Part shown: in pieces, positions 18,698-26,661 of the stretch
How the letters are laid out: every line of letters starts with the position of its first letter
Numbering within the stretch: the stretch's first letter is position 1
NCBI GenBank assembly: GCA_002118135.1
Contig: BDIU01000427.1
Coordinates: 1-26,661 of the forward strand
Length of the DNA: 26,661 bases
DNA from: Trebouxia sp. TZW2008
Lineage: Eukaryota > Chlorophyta > Trebouxiophyceae > Trebouxiales > Trebouxiaceae
Direction: 5' to 3'
Notes under the pieces: generated by a model
What the model was told of the DNA's origin: nothing
Databases searched by the model: none
The model's input: only the letters and a program-made list of their open reading frames with translations
Translations under genes and position numbers: made by a program

Positions 18698-21600
18698 ATG
18701 TCCGGAGCGTTGTTTCTCGGGCTTGATGTGGGCACGCAGGGTTGCAAAGCCATTGTTTACAACGCCAAAGACAACGAAGTCGTATCGAGAGGCTCGTATG
18801 CATATGACATCTTGAAGACCGATGTACCCGGGCGCGCCGAGCAACATCCGTCGCTATGGATTAAGGTAGGCAGCAGGGTTGACCAACGTTCCTCGTCATG
18901 ACCAATGCATCGGACGCCAAGGAAGCTCTGTGTCATCTTGCTCATCTGCTGGCTCGTGTATCAGGGAGGAGTAGCGGCCTTGAACGCTGCTCTACAGTCG
19001 GTGGACCGCAAATCAGTCAAGGCCCTCAGCATCAGCGGACAGCAGCACGGCTTCGTGCCCGTTGATCAGCAAGGACAGGTGATTGCTCTGAGATCTGACA
19101 TTCGAGAAGACTGCGAACCTTTGCAGCATGACTGAGCAAGGCCAATGAGCAGCTGACACAAACAGTCTGCGCAGCCATCTTAGCCAGCAATTGCCATGGC
19201 AACCAAGCAACTTCACCTGATACTACAGGCTCTCTGATAGACCTTCAGCCAGACGTGCATGCTGCATCTTGTGCATGGATAGCATGCGCTCCGCCAGCGC
19301 CCTCACTGATAGCACTAATGCCCACTGGTACACAACCTTGCAGGTCATCCGCAATGCCAAGCTTTGGTGTGATGTTGAGTCAGTGGAGGAAGCAAAGCAT
19401 CTGTCCAAGGAGTGGGACTGGACTCTTGTCCCTGGCTTCACAGCGTCAAAGATCCTCTGGCTCAAGAACAATGAGCCTGAAAACTTTGCCAAGCTCTCCA
19501 AAGTGTTGCTACCTCATGACTATTTCAACTACTACTTGACAGGCCGCTTTTGCATGGAGGTGAGCCCAAGCATGGCAAATCTCACAACATGCGTCACATG
19601 TCTTTGCCTGCAAGGCAATCAATGAAAGCCTTTACAGTAGTTTATTGATGAAACCACTGCATTGGGTACCAAGAAAACTGTCCTTACATCAAATGCTCTT
19701 CATGCAGAAGCACCACTGTAGTCAGAATGCAGTGCTTGGTTCCCAGTCGCATTGTCCTTACATCATTGGCCTTACATTGAGAGATTACTGTGCAAGCATG
19801 GGTCGGCTGCCTACATTGGCTGCACTGCTGAAGAGCATCCGTAGTTGCCAGTCAGCTTGCATGATACAGCGGAAAGTCACGTTTGACCATAGCACAAGCA
19901 ACAATGGCTCAGCTGAGTCTGTTTGTCAGTTCTTGACTTGACCTGCCTCTGCTGCTTTTGCAAGCATGTTCGATGATGCTGTGATCTCCACCAGGGGCAA
20001 CAACTACATGTCTCTGCACTTTTTGGTCATTTTGGAGGGCGTCAGCAAAGAAGAATTAGCCTGGAAGCCCAGGCCAACATTGTTGGAGGCATAGCTTTGC
20101 TGTCATGCCTGTGTTTGGTTGCGGTTCTTGTAAGCTATGTCATCAATGCAGGCAGGAGATGCCAGTGGAACAGGAGTGTTTGACACAGCCAACCGCACAT
20201 ACGACAAAAGGAGACTGGGGTCTATTGACAGCCAACTCGAGGACAAGTTTCCTCAGCTGATTGGTCCAAATGAGGTGTGACCTATTGTTGCTGATTCATG
20301 AAATACAAATTTTCTGTATTAAAGAAATCAGTCAGTGTAACAGTGTGTTCGTCAGCTGTTGGTTCACCAGAGTCTCTTACTGGGTCCAATGTTGGCATTT
20401 GCAGATGCGAGAACTGCCTCACTTGTGTCACCAACTTCAAGCAAGGGCACAGGAGTCAAAATTGCTACATTACACAAACCTGGCAACAGCTTCAACAACA
20501 GCATGGTCATCGCCAGCATCTGCTTACTGATGTCGATAAGCCTGTTCTCATGTCAGGATGCAGAGTAGCTACCTTCAGCAATTTCTGCAGTGTATGTCCT
20601 GACCACAAGTGCTTGCAGTGCAACCCATACTTACATTGCTTAGCAATACAGCAAGTCATGGCATCAGTCATTCAATGCAAATGTCAGCACAATACGGAAG
20701 CATGTCCCATTGACACTGCAGCCAGACAAGATGCAAGGAACAATTCATGCATGTAAAGCTCAGTTGAAAATCAATGATTATCTCCTTCATCTGTAGCCAG
20801 ACTTGAGACAAGTGACATACTCATGCATGTCTGTCAGAGGGTAGCGTGCTTTGACTCCTTTTTTCCTCCCTGATTCTGACAACACTTTCCGTATCATGCG
20901 CCATGCTTGAAGGTTTACATGCAGATTGTGGGCACCATTCAGTCACAAGTAGCTCAGTAATCGGGCTTATCACTTGATGTGCAAGTGGCCCCAGGCAGCG
21001 GGGACAACCCAATGAGCAGTGAAACGCTTATGCATACCAGTGAGTATGACTGAAGGATGACATGCTCTTCAGGTGGTGGGCACTATCAAGTCAGAAGTGG
21101 CACAACAACTGGGCTTGTCACCAGATGTGCAAGCAGCCCAAGACAGTGGCAACAACCAGATGAGCAGTGAAACGCTCCTGCATGCCAGTGACTATTACTA
21201 GAGGACGTCATGCCTTTCAGGTGGTGGGCACTATCAAAGAAGAAGTTGCTCAGCAATTGGGCTTGTCACCAGATGTGCAAGTAGCCCCAGGCAGTGGCGA
21301 CAACCAAATGAGTGCACTAGGGGCAGGGGCAGTGCACGAGGGCACTTGGGTGATGTCCCTGGGCACTTCCGGCACCCTGTTTGGTCTGTCTACTAAGCCG
21401 GTGCTGGACCCTTCTGGTGCAGTCAGCCCTTTCTGTGATGCTACTGGATCATGGCTGCCGCTGCTGTGCACCATGAACTGCACCACTGTCACTGAGGAGG
21501 TGTGGTCCCCTGCTTTCACCCAGCCTTGCTGAACCTGTCATGCTGCACTGCACACTGGCTGCTGCTTTTGTGAACCATGAACTGCACCATTGTCACAGTA

Positions 21601-23420
21601 CCACAAGACTATCACAGCGCTAGCAGAGAAGGAGGCAGCAAGTTTCAGTGCAAGGTAGTACATGCATCTTGGTCCTCATCACAAACAAGTAAACAACACC
21701 CTCAAATTCCAGCACCTGTGCTGCTAGGTGTGTGCAAATTGAAGTCATGCCTGCATCCAGGTGCGCAAGTCATTTGGTCTGGATCATGAGACTATCACAG
21801 CGCTAGCAGAGAAGGAGCCAGCAGGCTCAAGTGGAGTCAACTTCCTGCCCTACATCACAGGGGAGCGCACCCCCAACTGGCCCCACTCCTCAGGGGTGCT
21901 CACTGGACTGCGACCTGGTAGCCTCAGGCCAGGTCTGCTATACAGAGCTGCTATGGAGGGAGCCACCTTCTCTTTGCTAGCAGGTATGATTTGCCTGGTT
22001 TGAATCTGAATGTGTGGCAATGCATGTGCAATTGGCCCCACACATCAAGGGTGGTGGCTGGACCAAGTCCTGGTAGCCTGAGGATTTGCTTGCTGTGCAT
22101 TTGGACTCTTGTTGACTGGCTTACGCGCTGGCAGCCTGGGGCCAGGCCTGATGTACAAAGCTGCTATTGAAAGAGCCACCTTCTCCCTGCTGGCAGGCGT
22201 GCTTTGCCTGTTGTGCTTTTTGAATGCTGTCCACCTGGCGCCTCTCCTCAGAGCTACTCACTGGACTGTGCCCTGGCGGCGTAAGGCCAGGCTTGCTGCA
22301 CAGAGATGCCATGGAGAGTGCCACCTCCTGCCTACTGGCAGGTGTGCTTTGCATGCTTTGCATTTGGGTTGATGCTCACTGGTCTATGCCTGGTAGCCTT
22401 AGGCCAGGCCTGCTGTTACACAGCTGCTATGGAGGAAGCCACCATTTTCCTACAGGCATTCCGAGCCTGCTCCTCTAGGAACTTTGCCGCAACCTTGTTG
22501 CTGCTTTCAGGGCTGAAGAAGATGGAAGGTTATGGAGTAAAGGCAACAGAGATTAGAGTGGTGGGCGGTGGCTCCAAGAACCGGCTGTGGCGGCGCATTA
22601 TTGCTGACAGCTTCCAGCTGCCACTCAGATTCCCTACAGAGCCAGAGTCAGCTGCTTTGGGAGCTGCTCTTCAAGCTGCTGCTGTGCACGCTGGGATTGC
22701 CACCCCTGAGTTCATAGACAGCCATTCACCTCCCCTTGCAGATTTGGTGAGCCTCCATGCCTGCTGTATGGACTACACGCACCATGACAAATATATGCAA
22801 TTGACATATCCCAGCACGCTGGGATTGCCACCCCTGAATATATAGACAGCCAATCTCGTCCACTTGCAGATATGGTAAGCTTCCATGCCTGCTGCATGTA
22901 CTGCATACATGTTGCGAATTCCACAAACAATTGGTTACACACTCTCGCAAGGTGCCTAAGTCCTATTTGAACAGACCGGTCTGTTGTGAGCACCACGGTC
23001 AGGAGCATTCAAGCTGCATATATGTATACATGCCACACAAAGCTGGCGGTGTCATTGTAATGAACTGGTCGACATGCAACGTATGGAATGCTGGGTCGAG
23101 CCTATATTGCTATGTCTGCAGCCATCTGTGTGCTGTGCTGACACTGGCAAGTTTCGTCTGCTGTGCGAGCGCATTTATTCCGCCAAGACATATAGGCCTT
23201 GCCAGCAAATTAGTACACTGCTGTATGCAGCCATGCAGCAGTACACATCATGTTGCTGAGTGGCTTTCATTAATGCGTTGTCTGACTGCTGATATTTTCA
23301 TCACTGACTGCTCACATATAGGTTGTAGAGCCAGATGCAAGCAAGAAGGATGTATATGAGGCAGCGTTTCAGCGCCACTTCCAGTATGGCAAGCAGATCT
23401 TTGAGCCTGAGTCTATTTGA
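18698..23420 (+). CDS. XYLB: Xylulokinase (FGGY carbohydrate kinase), 8 exons, 485 aa
   Basis: This kinase phosphorylates D-xylulose to xylulose 5-phosphate, feeding the pentose phosphate pathway. Exons: 18698-18865, 18965-19078, 19344-19559, 20152-20274, 21221-21499, 21761-21983, 22511-22746 and 23322-23420. All are phase-matched, total 1458 nt. Residue blocks in family order are: ATP-site LGLDVGTQG (D10); SGQQHGFVPVD; NAKLWCD; VPGFTASKILWLK; LLPHDYFNYYLTGR; AGDASGTGVFD; PGSGDNQMSALGAG with catalytic Asp234; SLGTSGTLFG; NFLPYITGERTPNWP; RVVGGGSKNRLWRRIIAD; and PESAALGAALQA. Length is normal for the family. No signal peptide is seen, so it is probably cytosolic. Four of its seven introns contain copies of neighbouring exon edges, and intron 3 contains a MITE. 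A TGTAA at 23776 may end the transcript. Confidence 0.93.
19635..19790 (-). mobile_element. Pogo-like MITE copy in xylulokinase intron 3
   Basis: It is bounded by TA/CAGTAGTTT on the left and ATTACTG on the right. Internal words match the reverse complement of 17796-17969 (accactgca, aactgtccttacatcaaa, gcattgtccttacatc). At 156 bp it is slightly shorter than that copy. Confidence 0.7.
20924..21220 (+). repeat. Two extra copies of xylulokinase exon 5 start with its 3' splice site
   Basis: True exon 5 starts at 21221 (TTTCAG^GTGGTGGGCACTATC). Copies start at 21073 (CTTCAG^GTGGTGGGCACTATC) and at 20924 (GCAG^ATTGTGGGCACC), spaced 149 and 148 bp. Each unit is about 92 bp of exon (to the GSGDNQMS region) plus about 56 bp of intron end (cagtgaaacgct...). 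The copies contain stops or out-of-frame joins and should be non-coding. Confidence 0.9.
21570..21640 (+). repeat. Chimeric copy of exon 5 end joined to exon 6 start, in intron 5
   Basis: The segment accatgaactgcaccattgt copies the end of exon 5 (21469-21492). Only a few bases later, gactatcacagcgctagcag and gagaaggag copy exon 6 (21789-21817). The 261-nt intron between these exons is absent from the copy, as are about 26-30 bases around the exon junction. Confidence 0.75.
22036..22490 (+). repeat. Three full and one partial copy of xylulokinase exon 6 end plus donor
   Basis: The end of exon 6 (21894-21983, CTCACTGGACTGCGACC to TTGCTAGCAG^GTATGA) recurs as a partial piece at about 22036-22084. 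Fuller copies lie at about 22110, 22253 and 22371. Each full copy keeps the core CAGGCCAGGYCTG-like block, a GCTGCTATGGA-like block and a GCAGG or CAGG junction. They fill most of the 527-nt intron 6. Confidence 0.85.
22814..22898 (+). repeat. Copy of xylulokinase exon 7 end plus donor
   Basis: gcacgctgggattgccaccc followed by a decayed version of the exon 7 end repeats the region at 22687-22771. This includes the donor: GTGAGC in the true exon at 22747 and GTAAGC in the copy. Confidence 0.88.
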
Positions 23421-23775
23421 GCGCAGCAGATGTTTCCACCTTTGAGGGCAGCAGCTGTTTGCACTTTTGGTAGGGCGTGTTGTCTGATTAACGTGCAACT
23501 CTCCATGCCAGCTTGCATGTGCCAGCATGTTGGGCAAAACAGGGCAGAGTTGGTTGCAAAAGAGCAATGTCATCATTTGATTGGGGTTGAAAAATTGCCA
23601 GCCTGCAGGGTATACACTTCAGTTTGATGCAGTTTTTGTGTGTGGCATTGCATGCAGATCATCGTATCACAGCATATGCTGTGCTTATGTGTGGATACCT
23701 ATGTTATTCTGTGCAAAATTCCAGTACAGGATTTCATGACTTGGGTCTCAGAGCATCTATTGCAACAATGTCACG

Positions 23776-23780
23776 TGTAA
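23776..23780 (+). promoter_or_regulatory. Candidate TGTAA poly(A) signal, xylulokinase
   Basis: This TGTAA lies 356 nt beyond the TGA at 23418-23420; another is near 23946. Confidence 0.35.
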
Positions 23781-24434
23781 AATTCCCATGAGTAGCAGGG
23801 GTTTGTCATGAGCTGATTGAGTCCTGCCTGATTGGGACGGCATCCAGATGCCTCAAGACGGATATCTCAGTAAACTGCATGACGCAAGATCAGCAGCCTG
23901 TCATCTGCAGCTGATGATCTCAAAAGCTGCCTATGGACAGACCCTGTAACGCAGGTCTACCCAGCCTCGGTGCTGAATTCTGGATCTTGGCCACTGACAT
24001 TAAACAGCTGACCACAACACAGAAGGTCGTCACTGCTCATGCGCCCAGGTCAGACCCCAAGCAATACATGCTGGCCTTCAAAACGGCATAGTACTGCGCA
24101 GAATGAAATTGTGCTGCAACACGCAGGTGCACACAAGAGCAACATTAACTCTCATGCAGTGCGAGTTCATTTCAGAAACACTTTCTGACTCATTGTGTTC
24201 TTGACAGAGAACTGCACAGAGATACAAACACAAGAAGCCTTGGAACACTGCGCATTGGTTCTTACTTGGTGCAATAGCATGACTCAGAGTTTGGCTGCTC
24301 TGTGGAGCACAACTCTTTGTATCAAAATAGCTGTCACACTCATCACAGCATTCAAACAATGCACTAACACAAGCTATGAAAGCACAACCTACATCAACCT
24401 GCTCAACCAATCTAGCATGGCAATCATTGAAGCA

Positions 24435-24439
24435 TTACA
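24435..24439 (-). promoter_or_regulatory. Candidate TGTAA poly(A) signal, unknown gene
   Basis: A minus-strand TGTAA lies about 130 nt after the stop at 24571-24573, a typical distance for green algae. Confidence 0.4.
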
Positions 24440-24570
24440 CCTTTGAAGATCCTTTGGCTGCGCCCCTTCCTGAATCATGCCCTTGAGCATTTTGGGAGAA
24501 AGGTCTGGCCTTGATCAAGATGAGGCTCCCTGGTGGCAGCATTAGCCACCAGTCCAGTATCAGCCCACAC

Positions 24571-25074
24571 TTAGACACTGAAACCCATCCTGCCCAAAAC
24601 AATTTTTACTTCTGCACGTACAGGTTGCTGTTGTCTGTGATGTTCAAAATACAGTGCCTTGGCCAGTTTCTGCCATGATGTGCGCCCTGTCTCCTCAGCA
24701 ACAGCATCTTGGAAGACCTCAATGGGATGTCTGAAGACAGCTAGGGCCTTTGCTCTGGCCTGCTTCTTCTCCAAAATGCCAATTCTATCATCCAGAGAGA
24801 CAGCAACTGCTACAGAAGCATTCAGAGCTGACGCTGCAGCTTCAAAAGCTGTTTCAGTGTCAGAGGTCACAGCCAATATTCGTTGTATCCAATTGACCGT
24901 CCCTTCAGAGGCAGGACCACGCAGGCCAAGCAACTCACTAGCAGCCTGCACCATGTCTTCGACACCCTGCTGGAGCGGATGTTGCTGGTGTTGGGAGGCT
25001 ATTTTGTGTGTGACAGAATTGACAGCTCTGTTTTGCCTCAACGCTGCAAACTCCCTGCAAGGCTGTCTGCGCAT
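24571..25074 (-). CDS. Unrecognised protein, 3' exon
   Basis: This open frame of 167 codons ends at 24571. It has convincing protein composition: helical segments (GVEDMVQAASELLGLRG; NWIQRILAVTSDTETAFEAA), a charged stretch (RIGILEKKQARAKALAV) and a basic tail (RAEVKIVLGRMGFSV). The true start is uncertain. An ATG is available at 25074. Alternatively, an acceptor TTTGCAG^CGTTGAGG near 25031 would join, in phase 1, to an upstream exon ending near 25485 (RPLPSSR, donor AGAG^GTATGC). That upstream frame has no ATG of its own that I could find. No family is recognised. A + strand frame over 24883-25329 is treated as its shadow. Confidence 0.55.
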   Translation of the reverse strand: MRRQPCREFAALRQNRAVNSVTHKIASQHQQHPLQQGVEDMVQAASELLGLRGPASEGTVNWIQRILAVTSDTETAFEAAASALNASVAVAVSLDDRIGILEKKQARAKALAVFRHPIEVFQDAVAEETGRTSWQKLAKALYFEHHRQQQPVRAEVKIVLGRMGFSV

Positions 25075-25665
25075 ATGATTGCACGATCTGCAGCCCGCAT
25101 ATCTTCAATAGAGCTATTGCGGCAGGTCAGATGGAGGATCAGAGGCTGCAGCCACACCAACCGGCGAAGCGGTCACAAGCTCCCAGACACTGCATGGGCT
25201 CACTGGCGTGCCATTGTCAAGGAATTACTTGGTGATCAAGCGTCGCCCGCGGTCTACGAATACCAGTTCACGCTTGGCGGTGTCATGGTCAGTTCAGCGT
25301 TATGCATTGCATTCGGGAGTCGCACGTGAGTCAGTGCGAATCTTACACAAAATGCACAGCAGTGACGCACACTGCAAGCAAGCGAGCGCTGACACGCTGG
25401 TGATCACTTTGTCTTGTCTGACGTCAACTGTGCTGTGCAGCACAACCTTGTTTCTGCTGAGCAGGTGATGGCTGGCTAGCATACCTCTACTTGAGGGAAG
25501 AGGTCTGACCGGAAGAATCAGGGAAACTCGCCTCAAAGCAACTTCGCCTTCGCTTGCGGTCGCTAAGCAGCGCTTGGCAGACAAGTTGGTGCGGCAGCAG
25601 CCTTACAAATTGGGTCCGCAGGCTCGCATAGCCCGGACAAATAACAGCTGCAGCTCTTAAGCAGC

Positions 25666-25875
25666 ATGTCAAACACAGTGTTCAACAGGATTGACGAGGG
25701 CCTTCAGCAAGACAAACCTCGCTTCCTTGAATCTCCACGCAAAGTTACAGAGAGGAAGTGTCTTCAGAAGTCAGGCCACTTGCAGACCTTCTCGCATCCA
25801 GCACAGTCTGAAGAGCAGGCCAAAAGGAAACAGGAGCAACAATATAAGCCAGAGCAGACGCAGACTAGCAAATAG
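25666..25875 (+). CDS. Small hydrophilic ORF, uncertain
   Basis: ATG-started and 69 codons long, it is rich in Gln, Lys, Glu and Arg (MSNTVFNRIDEGLQQDKPRF at the start, then AKRKQEQQYKPEQTQTSK). It is divergent from the unknown gene to its left. It has no homology I recognise and could be the first exon of a longer gene or a chance frame. Confidence 0.25.
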   Translation: MSNTVFNRIDEGLQQDKPRFLESPRKVTERKCLQKSGHLQTFSHPAQSEEQAKRKQEQQYKPEQTQTSK

Positions 25876-26520
25876 AATAAGTGGAACCAGAGCAGGCCTT
25901 GCTGCTGCAACTGCAAGCAGAGTCATATTTACAGTTCCCATCGTGACCTATGCACTCTGGGATCATGCTCACTCTTAGGCAGAGGCAGGTTGGCTTGATT
26001 TCATTGACATTTGTAGTGATGGCGTGATCAAGAAGTGTCCCGTGTGTTGGACACTTGCACATTGCCGAGACAATTTGCCTTCAAAGCAGGTCATAGATGT
26101 ACATTAGTAGGTTAGCTAAGTCATAGCGCAAACTATTTGCTAGCTATCAAGGACCCTTAAGGCTCATTTGCCTTGATGCTTAAGCTTCAAGTTGCCATGA
26201 CAGTTCTCCCCACATATGCTAGATGCGTTATGTATATCCCAAATAATAATGCTGCCATTGTTGTACTGGATTTGCTTGCAAACACCATTGACTGGAAGCA
26301 GGTTGCCGTTTTAGACGACTCACCTGCGCTGTTGCCGCCCGTGGGCCCCACGTGCCGCCCGAACCCTGCGCCTTACCCTGGCAGGTCACCTGACCTAAGC
26401 CTGCGGGTCTCGTTACTTCACCTGCCTTCGCTCGAAAGCGCTGGCCTCGCTGAATGCCTTGCGTCATGCGTTGCGTGATGCGTTGGCTGAGTCTGCCGTC
26501 CTGCTGCTGTGGGCTAGAAA
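25876..26520. other. Intergenic region with GC-rich island at its right end
   Basis: The left half is ordinary AT-richer sequence with no gene seen. From about 26310 the base composition shifts to GC- and CpG-rich, with a short gcgtcatgcgttgcgtgatg repeat around 26461-26486. This is consistent with the promoter and 5' UTR of the gene starting at 26521. Confidence 0.45.
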
Positions 26521-26661
26521 ATGCCGTCGTCTCGCCTGCTGTGCTCACTTCGCGCGAGTCTTGATCAGGTGCGACACCATGTCGCCGTGCGCGAAGTCGG
26601 ACAGCAGACGCCTGTGGCGAGGGCGGCAGCACAGCACACATCGAGCCTGATGGAACCGTGT
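26521..26661 (+). CDS. N-terminus of a gene running off the right edge
   Basis: The ATG at 26521 (AAAATGCC context) opens a frame that stays open for 47 codons to the window end. It begins MPSSRLLCSLRASLDQVRHH and continues with Arg/Ala-rich sequence lacking acidic clusters, which resembles an organelle targeting presequence. It lies at the end of a GC-rich island, as expected for a gene start. The product cannot be identified. An open minus-strand frame covers the same bases. Confidence 0.4.
   Translation, partial: MPSSRLLCSLRASLDQVRHHVAVREVGQQTPVARAAAQHTSSLMEPC

Larger units (their letters stand above)
23421..24570. other. Intergenic region (3' side of xylulokinase and of the unknown gene)
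   Basis: No supported gene is present in these 1150 bases. Short ORFs on both strands (for example 24078-24410) lack domains and codon structure. It should contain both convergent 3' UTRs, with TGTAA at 23776-23780 (+) and at 24439-24435 (-). Confidence 0.5.

Noticed and set aside
24883..25329. A 148-codon + strand ORF
   Set aside because: It lies antisense to the more protein-like frame at 24571-25074, and I see no splice or domain support.
26228..26641. A 137-codon minus-strand ORF near the right edge
   Set aside because: It is Gln/Arg/Gly-rich without motifs and crosses the GC-rich island. The + strand frame at 26521 has a better start context. It cannot be excluded, since some donor-like sites exist.
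1..26661. CRISPR array, tRNA, rRNA, viral or bacterial operon content
   Set aside because: No regular spacer array, no recognisable cloverleaf or rRNA core, and every supported gene is spliced and eukaryotic.

Overview
The window is nuclear DNA of an intron-rich eukaryote, most likely a chlorophyte green alga. The genes have many GT-AG introns of about 50-950 nt. The proteins resemble plant and algal families (a SIZ1-type SUMO ligase, prolidase, xylulokinase). CAG-rich low-complexity coding sequence is common. TGTAA, the usual green-algal poly(A) signal, lies downstream of four of the stop codons. The species cannot be fixed from sequence alone.

Layout, left to right: (1) 420-621 (-), first exon of an unrecognised gene running off the left edge. 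(2) 622-1956, intergenic, with a weak two-exon candidate on the + strand. (3) 1957-8519 (-), a nine-exon SIZ1/PIAS-type SUMO E3 ligase of 875 aa (SAP, PHD, PINIT, SP-RING, SUMO-interacting motifs). Its SP-RING has lost every zinc ligand. (4) 8731-13700 (+), a coiled-coil protein of unknown function, divergent from (3). (5) 15002-18345 (-), a five-exon Xaa-Pro dipeptidase-like M24 peptidase of 513 aa with a probable organelle presequence. (6) 18698-23420 (+), an eight-exon xylulokinase of 485 aa, divergent from (5). (7) 24571-25074 (-), an unrecognised protein. (8) 25666-25875 (+), a small uncertain ORF. (9) 26521-26661 (+), a likely gene start running off the right edge in a GC-rich island.

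I rebuilt the gene models by matching splice phase. The exon lengths of the three recognised genes sum to whole codons (2628, 1542 and 1458 nt), and each domain joins correctly across its introns. The genes do not form one pathway; they are ordinary nuclear neighbours in two divergent pairs (SIZ1-like/coiled-coil and prolidase/xylulokinase).

The most unusual feature is shared by four unrelated genes. Their introns contain decayed copies of the adjacent exon edge together with its splice site. These copies are either intron end plus exon start, or exon end plus donor, in near-regular tandem arrays (for example exactly 155/155 bp and 149/148 bp). The coding copy is always the one continuous with the rest of the exon. 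Some extra splice sites remain usable and would insert 51 or 52 codons in frame. A second recurring element is a small pogo-like MITE, found once in an intron of each of the same four genes. The third highlight is the zinc-ligand-free, U-box-like SP-RING of the SUMO ligase.
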